From an uncultured Acetobacteraceae bacterium (GTDB lineage Bacteria; Pseudomonadota; Alphaproteobacteria; Acetobacterales; Acetobacteraceae): a DNA stretch of 64,000 nt. Position 1 is the first letter of the stretch; the number at the start of each line of letters is the position of its first letter. The stretch lies in NCBI GenBank assembly GCA_903907955.1, contig CAIVPZ010000122.1, positions 1-64,000 on the forward strand. The letters are read 5' to 3'. This document shows positions 1 through 9,136 of the stretch, in pieces. The notes below the pieces were generated by a model, which saw only the letters and a program-made list of their open reading frames with translations, made no database searches and was not told where the DNA came from. The position numbers were made by a program, and so were the translations under genes.

Positions 1-250
1 ATCAGCTCATAGAGCATGCATCCCTGCCGGAACAGCGAGTGGGTGCGCGTCTTCGACGTGTTGGACTTGAGGTGTCGGTCCATTCCCAGACTTTCTCCGG
101 CGGCCCCAAGCATGGTGAGCAACACCATGGCGAAGGCGTTGATCAGCAGCAGCCGATCCCGCCGCTCCGGCTCGGCGATGCGGAGCTCGGCCATTCCCAT
201 GCCGAAACGCAGATCCTTTGTATCTCGGAAGCTGGGCTCGATGGTCCAGC
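1..250 (-). pseudogene. IS4-type transposase fragment, cut at both ends
   Basis: Read on the minus strand, this translates without a stop to the C-terminal part of a DDE transposase. It contains a segment reading W-T-I-E-P-S-F-R-D-T-K, in which Glu and Lys are spaced as in the E-(6)-K part of the IS4 signature, followed by the stretch HSLFRQGCMLYEL. The gene runs off the left edge. Its 5' part stops at about base 250, where the GTAG-hairpin next to the REP-associated transposase begins. The missing upstream half is not seen beyond that element. I infer an insertion into, or a deletion next to, an old IS copy. Family assignment is from remembered motifs. Confidence 0.6.
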
Positions 251-252
251 AA

Positions 253-274
253 GTAGGGTGGGCTTCAGCCCACC
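253..274 (+). repeat. GTAG-hairpin (REP-like), left copy
   Basis: The tetranucleotide GTAG (253-256) is followed by a perfect 8-bp stem, GGTGGGCT/AGCCCACC, with a two-base loop (257-274). The 22 bases recur exactly, inverted, at 906-927 on the other side of the transposase gene. GTAG at the foot of a hairpin is the known mark recognised by REP-associated tyrosine transposases. The transposase stop codon (265-267) lies inside this hairpin. Confidence 0.85.
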
Positions 275-816
275 GTCGCGTGTTGCAGCCGCTCGCCGGC
301 GTCAGCCAGTATTGCTCCCCCGATCGCCCAATCGAGCGGATACATACCGAGCTTGACACATCTGGTGAAGCTCGAATACGGCCAGTCGGCGGGATGTGCG
401 GCAAGGTTGTGCTTGACCGGATTGAAATGGATGTAATCCATATGAGCGGTGAAATCCTGGTCGTCGCGGATCGTGTGTTCCCAATACCGGCGTTGCCAGA
501 TGCCGGCTTCGCGTTTGCGGACCAGGGATGCACGGCGGTCTTCCGCCCGTGGGACGGAGCGTGAGAACAGGGCCTTGATCGTCTGCCAGCGAACCGGGAA
601 GTCGCGGTCGCCGGGCGGCAACGTCCATAGGCAATGCATGTGGTCCGGCAGCACCACCCAGGCATCGATGTGAAAAGGATGACGCGCCCGCGCGGCTCGG
701 ACGGCGTTGCGAAGTGTGCCGATTTCGGTAACCAATAAATCTGAGCGGCGATCGTGCAGATTGACGGTGAAGAAATAGGATGCTCCGTCGATCCGGTTGC
801 GGCGATAATTGGGCAT
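265..816 (-). CDS. REP-associated tyrosine transposase (RAYT)
   Basis: This 183-residue protein is a single-domain Y1 transposase of the IS200/IS605-like TnpA-REP group. Members nick single-stranded REP DNA at a conserved tetranucleotide next to a hairpin. The HuH metal motif is His-Met-His at residues 59-61, and the catalytic tyrosine is expected in DYIHFNPVKH (Tyr128). The downstream W-Q-R-R-Y-W-E-H segment is also typical. The length is normal and the frame is intact. Matching GTAG-hairpins lie on both sides as inverted copies. A TATAAT-like box on the minus strand at 935-930 could serve its promoter. RAYTs are usually resident single-copy genes rather than true IS elements. Confidence 0.9.
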   Translation of the reverse strand: MPNYRRNRIDGASYFFTVNLHDRRSDLLVTEIGTLRNAVRAARARHPFHIDAWVVLPDHMHCLWTLPPGDRDFPVRWQTIKALFSRSVPRAEDRRASLVRKREAGIWQRRYWEHTIRDDQDFTAHMDYIHFNPVKHNLAAHPADWPYSSFTRCVKLGMYPLDWAIGGAILADAGERLQHATVG

Positions 817-905
817 CGACTCAACAGCCTCGCTTTTCCTTGCGGAGACACCGGCCTTGCGGGCGGAGCCGGTTGACGTGCAGGCACGCGCGACGGGTTT
901 GCGTT

Positions 906-927
906 GGTGGGCTGAAGCCCACCCTAC
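906..927 (-). repeat. GTAG-hairpin (REP-like), right copy
   Basis: This is an exact inverted copy of 253-274. On the minus strand it begins with GTAG and continues into the same 8-bp stem with loop GA on the plus-strand reading. Together with the left copy it brackets the RAYT gene in head-to-head orientation, like the paired palindromes of REPINs. Confidence 0.85.
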
Positions 928-1045
928 GGATTATATTACGGAATATACAGGATCAGGTTCGGCTTTGAAGCTCTTGCGTTCCGAAGCGGCGATTCCGTTC
1001 TTCGGCCAACGCCGGACCTCTGGCCGGCAGCAGCGTTGGCCTCGG

Positions 1046-1098
1046 ATGGGGTCAAGGGGGCCACTGCCCCCTTGCGGGTCCAGGGCAGCGCCCTGGCC
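1046..1098 (-). repeat. GC-rich double-hairpin repeat, copy 1
   Basis: Two hairpins stand in tandem. The first has a 9-bp stem CAAGGGGGC/GCCCCCTTG with loop CACT (1053-1074). The second has a 7-bp stem CCAGGGC/GCCCTGG with loop AGC (1080-1096). The same unit recurs at 9040, 28276, 51978 and 55440. Read on the minus strand it has the orientation of the 28276 copy. Confidence 0.8.
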
Positions 1099-1221
1099 TT
1101 TCTTGCCTTCCTCCCCCGATCCTCCGCCCCACATCACGCAGGCACGACTCGACAAACCCGGTGCCACGGGCAATGAACCGCGCCCACTGACTGGCCTGAC
1201 GAACCCCGAGGAGCCGTTCCC

Positions 1222-3387
1222 ATGAACCACCTGCCGGAAGCCGGCCTGCGTATCGCGCCGGTCCTGAAGCAGTTCATCGACACCGAGGCGCTGCCCGGCA
1301 CCGGGGTGGAGGCCGCCGGCTTCTGGTCCGGGCTGGCCGGGCTGGTGGCCGCCTTCGCGCCGCGCAACCGGGCGCTGCTGGAGCGGCGCGATGCGCTGCA
1401 GGCGCAGATCGACGCCTGGCACCTGGCCAACCCGGCCCGGCCGCTCGACCAGCCGGCCTACACCGCCTTCCTGCGCGAGATCGGCTATCTGGCGCCCGAG
1501 CCGCCGGACTTCGCCGTCAGCACCGCCAATGTGGACCCGGAGATCACCAGCATCGCCGGGCCGCAGCTGGTGGTGCCGGTGAACAATGCCCGCTATGCGC
1601 TGAACGCCGGCAATGCGCGCTGGGGCAGCCTGTACGATGCGCTGTACGGCACCGACGCGGTCGGCGACGAGGACGGCATGGAGCGCGGCCGGGGCTACAA
1701 CCCGGTGCGCGGCGCGGCGGTGGTGGCGCGCGGGCGGGCGTTCCTGGACGGCGCCGCGCCGCTGGTGCATGCCAGCCACGCCGACGTGGTGGAATATGCG
1801 GTGCGCGGCGGCGCGCTGGCAGCGACGCTGAGTTCCGGCGCCGTCGTGCCGCTGGTCGATCCCGGCAAGCTGGCGGGCACCCTGGGTGACCCGGCCACCC
1901 CGACCGCGGTGCTGCTGCGCAACCATGGCCTGCACATCGAGCTGGTGCTCGATCGCAGCCACCCGATCGGCCGCACCGACCCGGCCGGGCTGGCCGACAT
2001 CGTGCTGGAATCCGCCATCACCACCATTGCCGATTGCGAGGATTCGGTGGCGGCGGTGGATGCCGATGACAAGGTGGAGGTGTATCGCAACTGGCTCGGG
2101 CTGATGCGCGGCGACCTCGCGGCCAGCTTCGAAAAGGGCGGGCGGACGCTGGAGCGGCGGCTGAACCCGGACCGCGTTTACGACACGCCGGATGGCGGCA
2201 CGCTCACCCTGCCCGGCCGCAGCCTGATGCTGGTGCGCAATGTCGGCCACCATATGTACACCAGCGCGGTGACCGACAGCGACGGTGGCGAAATTCCCGA
2301 GACCATCCTCGATGCGGCGATTACCGCGCTGATCGCGCTGCATGATCTGCGCGGCGGCGGGGCACTGCGCAACTCCCGCACCGGCTCGATCTACATCGTC
2401 AAGCCGAAGATGCACGGGCCGGACGAGGTGGCCTATGCCTGCGATCTGTTCGCCGCCATCGAGGACGTGCTCGGCCTGCCGCGCAACACGCTGAAGATGG
2501 GCATCATGGACGAGGAGCGGCGCACCACGGTGAACCTGCGCGCCTGCATCCATGCCGCCCGCGCGCGGGTGGTGTTCATCAACACCGGCTTCCTCGACCG
2601 CACCGGCGACGAAATCCACACCGCGATGGAAGCCGGCGCGGTGGTGCGCAAGAACGACATGCGCGCCGCCACCTGGATCGGCGCCTACGAGAACAACAAC
2701 GTCGATGTCGGGCTGGCCTGCGGGCTGCGCGGGCGGGCGCAGATCGGCAAGGGCATGTGGGCGGCGCCGGACCGGATGGCCGACATGCTGGCGCAGAAGA
2801 TCGGCCACCCGCGCGCCGGCGCCAACACCGCCTGGGTGCCCTCCCCCACCGCGGCGACGCTGCACGCGCTGCACTACCACCAGGTCGATGTGGCGGCGCG
2901 GCAGGAGGAACTCGCGCGCCGCGCGCCGGCGAAGCTGGCCGATATCCTGACGCTGCCGCTGGCCGACCGGCCGAACTGGTCGCCCGAGGAGGTGCAGCAG
3001 GAACTGGACAACAACTGCCAGGGCATCCTGGGCTACGTGGTGCGCTGGATCGACCAGGGCGTGGGCTGCTCGAAAGTGCCCGATATCCATGACATCGGCC
3101 TGATGGAGGACCGCGCGACGCTGCGAATCTCCAGCCAGCACATCGCCAACTGGCTGCATCACGGGGTGACCACCGAGCCGCAGGTGCGGGCGACGCTGCG
3201 CCGGATGGCCGCGGTGGTGGACCGGCAGAACGCCGATGATCCGGCCTATACGCCGATGGCGCCGGGATTCGATGGGATGGCGTTCAAGGCGGCCTGCGAT
3301 CTGGTTTTCACCGGCCGGGTGCAGCCGAACGGATATACCGAGTTCGTGCTGCATGCGCGGCGGCGGGAGGCAAAGGCAGGCAGGTAA
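1222..3387 (+). CDS. glcB: Malate synthase G
   Basis: Condenses glyoxylate with acetyl-CoA to malate in the glyoxylate and glycolate pathways; a soluble monomer. Its 721 residues match the G isoform (about 720) and not the shorter A isoform (about 530). Landmarks are [15 protein letters not shown] near residue 271, [18 protein letters not shown] near 388, and [13 protein letters not shown] near 425, which carry catalytic and metal-binding residues in the family. The ATG at 1222 follows a purine-rich stretch (CCCGAGGAGC), giving a plausible ribosome site. No isocitrate lyase gene is nearby. The gene stands alone, with a GC hairpin repeat on each side. Confidence 0.96.
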   Translation: MNHLPEAGLRIAPVLKQFIDTEALPGTGVEAAGFWSGLAGLVAAFAPRNRALLERRDALQAQIDAWHLANPARPLDQPAYTAFLREIGYLAPEPPDFAVSTANVDPEITSIAGPQLVVPVNNARYALNAGNARWGSLYDALYGTDAVGDEDGMERGRGYNPVRGAAVVARGRAFLDGAAPLVHASHADVVEYAVRGGALAATLSSGAVVPLVDPGKLAGTLGDPATPTAVLLRNHGLHIELVLDRSHPIGRTDPAGLADIVLESAITTIADCEDSVAAVDADDKVEVYRNWLGLMRGDLAASFEKGGRTLERRLNPDRVYDTPDGGTLTLPGRSLMLVRNVGHHMYTSAVTDSDGGEIPETILDAAITALIALHDLRGGGALRNSRTGSIYIVKPKMHGPDEVAYACDLFAAIEDVLGLPRNTLKMGIMDEERRTTVNLRACIHAARARVVFINTGFLDRTGDEIHTAMEAGAVVRKNDMRAATWIGAYENNNVDVGLACGLRGRAQIGKGMWAAPDRMADMLAQKIGHPRAGANTAWVPSPTAATLHALHYHQVDVAARQEELARRAPAKLADILTLPLADRPNWSPEEVQQELDNNCQGILGYVVRWIDQGVGCSKVPDIHDIGLMEDRATLRISSQHIANWLHHGVTTEPQVRATLRRMAAVVDRQNADDPAYTPMAPGFDGMAFKAACDLVFTGRVQPNGYTEFVLHARRREAKAGR

Positions 3388-3490
3388 AGGCCAGGGCGCT
3401 GCCCGCCCCAGCGCGCAGCGCGCCTTCGGCACGACGGGGCGGTGGCCCGTTGGAACCCATTCCTTAAGGCAGCACGCTGGCCTTCCTTGC
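3386..3490 (+). repeat. Divergent GC-rich repeat after glcB
   Basis: The first 16 bases match the start of the double-hairpin family (AAGGCCAGGGCGCTGCCC), and a later GGGCGGTGGCCCGTTGGAACCCATTCC matches its second half loosely. AAGGCCAG at the left end pairs with CTGGCCTT at the right end, so the whole 105 bases could fold as one arm. It begins at the glcB stop codon and may act as its transcription end. Confidence 0.55.
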
Positions 3491-3549
3491 TATTCCCCCC
3501 ATAATGGCGCGCGGCCGGCGACGGCCCGCCAACCGGGAGGAGGAAACGC

Positions 3550-5217
3550 ATGCTCGGCCTGATGCAGGACCAGCCGCTGCTGATCTCGCACATCATCACC
3601 CACGCCGCGCGCCACCATGGCGCGGCCGAAGTGGTGTCCAAGACCGTCGAGGGCGGTATCCACCGCTATGCCTATACCGATGTCGAACGGCGGTCACGGC
3701 GGCTGGCGCGGGCGTTGCAGGCTTTGGACGTGCGCGCCGGCGACCGGGTGGCGACGCTGGCCTGGAACGGCTACCGCCACCTGGAGCTGTATTACGGCGT
3801 CTCCGGCATGGCGGCGGTCTGCCACACCATCAACCCGCGCCTCTCGGCGGACGATATCGTCTTCATCATGCGCGACGCCGGCGACGTGCTGCTGTTCGCC
3901 GAAACCAGCTTTGCCGGCCTGGTGGAGGCGGTGGCGGAGCGGCTGGCGGGCCAGGTCCGCGCGGTGGTGATGATGGCCGACCGCGACCGGATGCCGAGCC
4001 TGGCGCTGCCGTCCGGCATGGCGTTGCTGTGCTACGAGGAACTGATCGCGGCGGCCGACGAGGAATACGTCTGGCCGGGTTTCGACGAGCGCATGGCGGC
4101 TTCGCTGTGCTACACTTCCGGCACCACCGGGCGGCCGAAGGGCGTGCTGTACAGCCACCGTTCGTCGTTGCTGCACGCGTACGCCATCAGCATGGCCGAC
4201 GTGATCGGGCTGCGCGCGGTCGACCGGTTCCTGCCAGTGGTGCCGATGTTCCATGTCAATGCCTGGGGCACGCCCTATGCGGGGCCGATGTGCGGGGCGA
4301 CGCTGGTGATGCCGGGGCGGCATCTGGACGGCGCCTCGCTGGCCGGGCTGATGAACGACGAGCGGGTGAGCATGTCGGCCGGCGTGCCGACCGTGTGGCT
4401 CGGCCTGCTGCAGCACCTGCGCGCCAGCGGCCAGCTTCTGCACACGGTGCAGCGCATCACCGTCGGCGGCTCGGCCTGCCCGCGCATGCTGTTCGAGGCG
4501 TTCGCCACCGAGTACGGCGTGCGCGTCGAGCACGCCTGGGGCATGACGGAAACCTCGCCGGTCGGCGCCTACAACGCCCCCAGGCCCAGCAACGCGCAGC
4601 TTACCGGCGAGGCGGCGATGGCGGTGCGGGTGAAGCAGGGCAGGGTGCCCTATGGCATCGACATGCGCATCGTCGATGATACGGGCGCGACGCTGCCGCA
4701 TGACGGCATGCGGTCGGGCCATCTGCAGGTGCGCGGCGCCTGGGTGTGCAGCGCCTATTTCGGCGAAGCACCAGGCAGCGCGCTGGATGCCGAGGGCTGG
4801 TTCGCCACCGGCGACGTCGCCAGCATCGATGCCGACGGCTATATGGAAATCACCGACCGCAGCAAGGACGTGATCAAGTCGGGCGGCGAGTGGATCAGCT
4901 CGATTCAGTTGGAGAACATCGCGGTGTCGCATCCCGATGTGGCGGAAGCGGCAATCGTGGCGGCGAAGCACCCGAAATGGGACGAGCGTCCGTTGCTGCT
5001 GGTGGTGGCGCGACCGGGGCGCAGCATCGACAAGGACGCTGTGCTGCGCGTGTATGAGGGCCGGGTGCCGAAATGGTGGCTGCCGGACGCTGTGGTGGTG
5101 GTGGACGAACTGCCGCACACGGCCACGGGAAAGTTGCAGAAGGCGGCGTTGCGCGCCCGTTTCCGCGACTATCTGATCGAGCAGGAACTGCTGAACGGGA
5201 ATTCCGGCAAGGAATGA
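3550..5217 (+). CDS. AMP-forming acyl-CoA ligase (medium/long-chain type)
   Basis: Activates a carboxylic acid through an acyl-adenylate and transfers it to CoA. The 555 residues contain the P-loop motif [11 protein letters not shown] (about 188-198), WGMTET (about 330), the hinge segment [16 protein letters not shown] followed by [13 protein letters not shown] (about 417-450), and the C-terminal catalytic lysine in [12 protein letters not shown] (about 526). The sequence resembles AlkK-type fatty-acid ligases, but the chain length cannot be read from sequence. A strong ribosome site, GGGAGGAGG, lies 7 bases before the ATG. No beta-oxidation genes flank it. One copy of the 105-base palindromic element follows its stop codon. 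Confidence 0.88.
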   Translation: MLGLMQDQPLLISHIITHAARHHGAAEVVSKTVEGGIHRYAYTDVERRSRRLARALQALDVRAGDRVATLAWNGYRHLELYYGVSGMAAVCHTINPRLSADDIVFIMRDAGDVLLFAETSFAGLVEAVAERLAGQVRAVVMMADRDRMPSLALPSGMALLCYEELIAAADEEYVWPGFDERMAASLCYTSGTTGRPKGVLYSHRSSLLHAYAISMADVIGLRAVDRFLPVVPMFHVNAWGTPYAGPMCGATLVMPGRHLDGASLAGLMNDERVSMSAGVPTVWLGLLQHLRASGQLLHTVQRITVGGSACPRMLFEAFATEYGVRVEHAWGMTETSPVGAYNAPRPSNAQLTGEAAMAVRVKQGRVPYGIDMRIVDDTGATLPHDGMRSGHLQVRGAWVCSAYFGEAPGSALDAEGWFATGDVASIDADGYMEITDRSKDVIKSGGEWISSIQLENIAVSHPDVAEAAIVAAKHPKWDERPLLLVVARPGRSIDKDAVLRVYEGRVPKWWLPDAVVVVDELPHTATGKLQKAALRARFRDYLIEQELLNGNSGKE

Positions 5218-5240
5218 TCTGCCGATGCCGGTGTGTCTCG

Positions 5241-5320
5241 CCTGAGAGTTTGCGAATGAATGCCCGCGACGCTCGGATCCTGCTGGAGACGCGCAATGAT
5301 ATCAGCGGGCGTTCATGCAT
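5241..5320 (+). repeat. 105-base palindromic element, copy 1 (3' part diverged)
   Basis: Starts with CCTGAGAGTTTG like the other two copies. Stem arms TGAATGCCCGC (5257-5267) and GCGGGCGTTCA (5305-5315) pair over 11 positions. The outermost pair is T-A here, A-T at 43643 and G-C at 13742. The downstream TTTTTC/CTCTGAG end seen in the other copies is missing. In frame it reads ESLRMNAR...NDISGRS, matching the peptide frame of the other copies. Confidence 0.8.
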
Positions 5321-5472
5321 CCACCGCAGGGCGGCCTCGGGATCGACGGTTCGACCGATTCGTTCAAGGCGGCCAGGCCGCGAACAACCGGCGGATTGCT
5401 GAACGGCACCTTCATTGCAATGCCATTCCGTTACCGTTTCGGAAAACAAGGAACGCGCGCATTGCAGCATAC
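5321..5472. other. Short gap with no recognised feature
   Basis: Lies between the palindromic element and the convergent glycosyltransferase stop codon. I see no gene, promoter or strong hairpin here. Confidence 0.5.
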
Positions 5473-6705
5473 TCAATAGTTTTCCTGGAACGCCAACAGA
5501 CTGGCAACCATGTTGCCGACACCCATCGTGGCGTTCCACTGTGCGGCGGCCCCCGCAGCGCGTTCCGCGAGTGCGTTGAAATCGGCCAGGGCCTCCCGTG
5601 TCGCCGCAACGATCGATTCCGCGGTCCAGCTTTCGAAACAGGTTCCCGGATTGCCGAAACGCTGCAGCAGGACCGCGAGGGATGTCCGGGCCGGCACCAC
5701 CAACGGAATGCCGTTTGCCACCGCTTCCGTTGCAACCGCGGAGTAGGATGCGAGAAACCGTGCCGGATCGTACGGACACAGAATGAGATCGGACGCCGAC
5801 AGCAGCGAATCCCACATCTCCGCGCCTGCGGTTTGCTCATTCAGGATCAGTCGCGTCTGGACATCAGCCTGCGTGCGCAGTTCCTGCTGCGGCTGCGGCA
5901 TTTCGTTCGGCGCACCGTTATGCACCAGCAGGCGGATATCCGGTTCCTGCGCCAGCAGCAGCCGGGCAATCAGCGGCACCAGGTGGAAGCCCTTATCGGC
6001 GCGCTGATGTCCCAGCACTGAAACGGTGAGCGGACGATGACCAGCGCGGCTGATGACGGTGCCGCGGGTAAATTGCGGCAAGGGCAGCACGCCGACCGGC
6101 TTGCCCAAGACATGTGAATATATCTGCGAGGAGATGCCATCGAACGTCACCATGTGGAATCGTGCCAGATCGGACGCGGCCAGATGGGAAGCGGCAAAAC
6201 GATAGAACATCGCGCGCGGGTCCTGGCGATAGTCGCGAACGTTGATCAGGATTTCATTCGGTTTCGCTGCGGGAAGGATATCGACACCCGGGTCGGTGCC
6301 GAATTCGACCACGAAATGCGGCCGGCGCTCCGCCGGAATCGAAATGAACCAATTGACGAAGGCCATCAACTGCGCCGGCTGGGCCGAATTCAGATAGACA
6401 AGGTCGTTCGCGTCCATCCCCTGGATCCGGCCCATATCCTCGGCCGTGATGCGCGCCGATCGGTCGAAAACGTTGAGCCAACCGCAGTATGGGTCGTTGT
6501 CACGCTGCCAGTAGGTGAAGGCCCGGAACAACGGGACGGCCCGCAACGCGTCCTGCAGCTCCGGAATAACCGAGTCCAGCCCGAACACGGCGACTGCCAC
6601 GCCCCGCCGCTCCAGCTCGCGCCTGATCGCCCGACAGGAATTCGCATGGTGGCCGAGATTGTCGCGCAGCCCGGGATCCACATAGATCACCCGCATTGCC
6701 GTCAT
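5473..6705 (-). CDS. GT-B type glycosyltransferase, GT4-like
   Basis: A 410-residue protein, probably cytoplasmic. The N-terminal half begins MTAMRVIYVDPGLRDNLGHH, with an early nucleotide-fold strand and a GHH motif in place of the usual GG loop. The C-terminal half (from about 200) has the GT4-like pattern VSVLGHQRADKGFHLVP, then SDLILCPYDPARFLASYS and EAVANGIPLVVP, where the sugar-nucleotide donor is normally bound. The start at 6705 is chosen because its ATG overlaps the upstream epimerase stop as ATGA and follows a G-rich ribosome site. It is the last gene of a three-gene operon with two sugar-nucleotide epimerases, so a role in surface polysaccharide or glycan decoration is inferred. 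Donor and acceptor are unknown. Confidence 0.75.
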   Translation of the reverse strand: MTAMRVIYVDPGLRDNLGHHANSCRAIRRELERRGVAVAVFGLDSVIPELQDALRAVPLFRAFTYWQRDNDPYCGWLNVFDRSARITAEDMGRIQGMDANDLVYLNSAQPAQLMAFVNWFISIPAERRPHFVVEFGTDPGVDILPAAKPNEILINVRDYRQDPRAMFYRFAASHLAASDLARFHMVTFDGISSQIYSHVLGKPVGVLPLPQFTRGTVISRAGHRPLTVSVLGHQRADKGFHLVPLIARLLLAQEPDIRLLVHNGAPNEMPQPQQELRTQADVQTRLILNEQTAGAEMWDSLLSASDLILCPYDPARFLASYSAVATEAVANGIPLVVPARTSLAVLLQRFGNPGTCFESWTAESIVAATREALADFNALAERAAGAAAQWNATMGVGNMVASLLAFQENY

Positions 6706-7775
6706 CCCCCCAGGATCGGTGCGAGCCGGCAGCGCTCCGCCATCAGCCAGTGATGGATATCGCCAAGGATCGTGCGGACGTCCCGCTCCGGCCGCCATCC
6801 GGTCGCGCGGCACACCGCGGCATTGTCGGTCACGTACCAGGGAATATCGGCCGGCCGGGTTGCCGGATCGCCGGCGATATCCAGCCGCCGGCCCGTCAGA
6901 TCGGCACAAAGCGCGGTCAGCTCCCGCAGCGAGACACTGACCTCCGGCCCGCCGCCCGCGTTGAACACGGCGCCATCCAGGCGGGACAGATCGGCAGCCT
7001 GACGGGTCAGCAGCGCGAACAGGTCATCGACATGCAGGATGTCGCGCACCTGCACCCCCTGCCCGCCGAAACCGCTATACGACAGCGATCCGCCGAACAT
7101 GTGCCGCGCCATCCACAGCACGACAAAGCCCTGATCCACCTTGCCCATCTGCCATGGCCCGGCGATGACGCCACAACGGTCGATCACCGCCCGCAGCCCG
7201 TACATCGCCCGGTATTCCTCGACCAGCAGTTCCGCCGCCAGCTTCGTCGCGCCATACAGCGACCGCGCGCCGCCAAGCGGAAAATCTTCGCCAATACCGG
7301 CCGCCGACCAGCCGGGGCGGACAGCGTCCGCCTCGGCCACCAGGCGGTCTCCCTGCCGCACCAGCGGCAGCGCCCGGAGCGGGGCAATCGGATAGACCCG
7401 GCTGCTCGACAGGAAGATCAGGTCGCCGCCAGTGCGGCGAAGGTGCTCGAGGCAGTGGATCAGGCCGGTCAGGTTGGTGTTGATCAGATAGCCCGGGCTT
7501 TGCCCGTAGCCAGCATGCACGCTGGGTTCCGCCGAACACTCGATCATCAGATCGACCGGCCCGGCGGCTTCCAGATCTTCCGGCGTCCGGACGTCGCCAT
7601 GCTGAAAGCTGACGCCGCCGGACCTCAGGCGTGGCAGTGCCAGTTCGCTGCCCCGGCGCTTCAGGTTGTCGAGTGCAATAACCTCGCTTTCCGGGAACAC
7701 CCGTTTCCAGTTCAGCGCCAGGTTCGAGCCGATGAAGCCAGCGCCGCCGGTGATCAGGATTCGCCGGTGGGTCAT
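6702..7775 (-). CDS. NAD-dependent sugar-nucleotide epimerase/dehydratase
   Basis: A 357-residue extended short-chain dehydrogenase. The Rossmann motif TGGAGFIG is at residues 9-16 and the catalytic YxxxK is at Tyr174/Lys178 in SLYGATK. DNLKRRGSE after the second strand and the segment VQVRDILHVDDL are typical of CDP-tyvelose/paratose 2-epimerase relatives. It follows a paralogue of the same length (stop to start gap 3 bases) and overlaps the glycosyltransferase by ATGA. The two epimerases probably act on the same sugar pathway. Substrate assignment is inferred. Confidence 0.82.
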   Translation of the reverse strand: MTHRRILITGGAGFIGSNLALNWKRVFPESEVIALDNLKRRGSELALPRLRSGGVSFQHGDVRTPEDLEAAGPVDLMIECSAEPSVHAGYGQSPGYLINTNLTGLIHCLEHLRRTGGDLIFLSSSRVYPIAPLRALPLVRQGDRLVAEADAVRPGWSAAGIGEDFPLGGARSLYGATKLAAELLVEEYRAMYGLRAVIDRCGVIAGPWQMGKVDQGFVVLWMARHMFGGSLSYSGFGGQGVQVRDILHVDDLFALLTRQAADLSRLDGAVFNAGGGPEVSVSLRELTALCADLTGRRLDIAGDPATRPADIPWYVTDNAAVCRATGWRPERDVRTILGDIHHWLMAERCRLAPILGG

Positions 7776-7778
7776 GGC

Positions 7779-8852
7779 TCAGTTCGCCGCCGCTTCGCAG
7801 CGGCGGCTGACGCCGGCATGAATGTCCGCCATCAGGCTGCCGATATCGTAGCGGTACCGCCATTCCGGATAATGGGCCTGGAACCTGCTGGTATCGCTGA
7901 TCCACCAGATATGGTCGCCGATCCGGTTTTCCTCGACATAGTGGTGGTCCATGGGCCGCCCGGTCAGTGCCTCGGCAATACCAATTGCCTCCGTCATCGA
8001 GCAATTGGAGTGCCGGCCGCCACCAAGATTGTACACCTCGCCTGACCGAGGGTGCTGGAAGAAGGCCCAGAACGCTGAAGCCACATCGCTGACATGAATG
8101 TTGTCGCGAACCTGCTTGCCCTTGTAGCCGAACACCGTATAGGGCAGCCCGGTGACGGCACAGCGCATCAGATAGGCCAGGAACCCGTGCAACTGGGCGC
8201 CGGAATGCCCTGGCCCGGTCAGGCAGCCGCCGCGGAAACAGGCCGTCTTCATGCCGAAATAGCGCCCGTATTCCTGCACCAGCACGTCCGCAGCCACCTT
8301 CGAGGCGCCGAACAGACTGTGCAGGCAGCGGTCGATCGGCATGTCCTCGGGGAAGCCGCGCGCCGCCCATTCGTGGCTGGGGTCCAGTTCCCAGCGCGTC
8401 TCCAGTTCAACCAGCGGCAGATGATTGGGCCGGTCGCCATAGACCTTGTTGGTGCTGACGAAGATGAAGGTCGCGTCGGGTGCGTTCCTGCGCGTCGCTT
8501 CCAGGAGGGTCTGGGTGCCGTTGGCATTGATGGTGAAATCCGCCACCGGATCCTTCACCGCCCAGTCGTGTGACGGCTGCGCCGCGCAATGCACGATGAT
8601 GGCAACATCCCGCCCATGGCGACGGAAGATGCCCTCGATGGCAGCGGTATCGCGAATATCGGTGGTGTAATGCGTGTAGCCGGAGCGGCGCTGCAACAAC
8701 GCCACCTGCCAGGACGTGCTGGCGCCCGCCCCGAAAAACACACTGCGCATATCGTTGTCGATGCCGACAACATCCAGGCCGTTTTCCAGAAACAATCTCG
8801 CGGTTTCCGACCCCACAAGGCCACCCGAGCCGGTTACAATGGCGACAGTCAC
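7779..8852 (-). CDS. CDP-paratose 2-epimerase-like protein with Phe in place of catalytic Tyr
   Basis: First gene of the operon, 357 residues. The NAD-binding motif TGSGGLVG starts at residue 7. The segments [18 protein letters not shown] and [15 protein letters not shown] match the CDP-paratose 2-epimerase/RfbE-like branch of extended SDRs. At the position of the YxxxK pair the sequence is SLFGASK, with Phe181 instead of Tyr and Lys185 kept. The Thr/Ser site STNKVYGD (about 133-140) is present. I have seen the same SLFGASK in relatives, so this is probably a subfamily trait rather than damage. It implies a different acid/base residue or a binding role. An AT-rich block upstream (8908-8985) likely holds the operon promoter. 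Confidence 0.78.
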   Translation of the reverse strand: MTVAIVTGSGGLVGSETARLFLENGLDVVGIDNDMRSVFFGAGASTSWQVALLQRRSGYTHYTTDIRDTAAIEGIFRRHGRDVAIIVHCAAQPSHDWAVKDPVADFTINANGTQTLLEATRRNAPDATFIFVSTNKVYGDRPNHLPLVELETRWELDPSHEWAARGFPEDMPIDRCLHSLFGASKVAADVLVQEYGRYFGMKTACFRGGCLTGPGHSGAQLHGFLAYLMRCAVTGLPYTVFGYKGKQVRDNIHVSDVASAFWAFFQHPRSGEVYNLGGGRHSNCSMTEAIGIAEALTGRPMDHHYVEENRIGDHIWWISDTSRFQAHYPEWRYRYDIGSLMADIHAGVSRRCEAAAN

Positions 8853-8907
8853 TGATCGGCCTTCCTTCCTCCGCGCCCCCTTTGGGGATCAATCCTGACG
8901 GCTCCGT

Positions 8908-8985
8908 TCATTTTTTTTCTATTATATTTCAATACATTAAGAAATATAGATCCGGTAGAGAAATAATTCTGGACTATTCGATGGC
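8908..8985 (-). promoter_or_regulatory. AT-rich operon promoter region
   Basis: A sharply AT-rich island in very GC-rich DNA. On the minus strand it contains TATAAT (8926-8921) and an A8 run just downstream. The predicted start of transcription is about 60 bases before the first epimerase codon. No good -35 box sits 16-18 bases upstream, so an activator or UP-type contact may be used. AT-rich tracts before polysaccharide genes are also common H-NS/MucR-type silencing targets, which is inference only here. Confidence 0.45.
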
Positions 8986-9039
8986 TTCCAGACCAGGTGC
9001 ATTCGGCAACATCTCTTGCGAGGCTTTGCCTCGCGCTCC

Positions 9040-9096
9040 ACCAGGGCGCCGCCCTGGACCCGCAAGGGGGCGGTGGCCCCCTTGACCCCATTCCCT
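9040..9096 (+). repeat. GC-rich double-hairpin repeat, copy 2
   Basis: Hairpin CCAGGGC/GCCCTGG with loop GCC (9041-9057), then CAAGGGGGC/GCCCCCTTG with loop GGTG (9063-9084), then ACCCCATTCCCTG. It lies 3' of the minus-strand rseP gene and before the epimerase operon promoter. Confidence 0.8.
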
Positions 9097-9112
9097 GAAG
9101 TTTCTTCGGGTT

Positions 9113-9127
9113 CGGGGCAAAGCCCCG
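9113..9127 (-). terminator. Hairpin after rseP
   Basis: CGGGGC/GCCCCG with a 3-base loop sits 10 bases beyond the rseP stop. There is no U-run, so it is a weak or factor-dependent end at best. A similar GGGGC..GCCCCGAACCCC motif occurs at 19137. Confidence 0.4.
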
Positions 9128-9136
9128 ATGGATCAC

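Larger units (their letters stand above)
817..1221. other. Gene-free gap with two repeat types
   Basis: No coding sequence is convincing here. The gap holds the right-hand GTAG-hairpin (906-927), an AT-rich patch (928-952) with a minus-strand TATAAT-like box, one copy of the GC-rich double hairpin (1046-1098), and the presumed promoter region of malate synthase. I see no clear sigma-70 boxes for the latter. Confidence 0.6.

Noticed and set aside
931-3432. An 833-codon open frame antisense to malate synthase G
   Set aside because: The sense frame is a clear full-length GlcB. The antisense frame is His/Arg/Gly-rich, a common by-product of GC-rich third positions, and has no family features.
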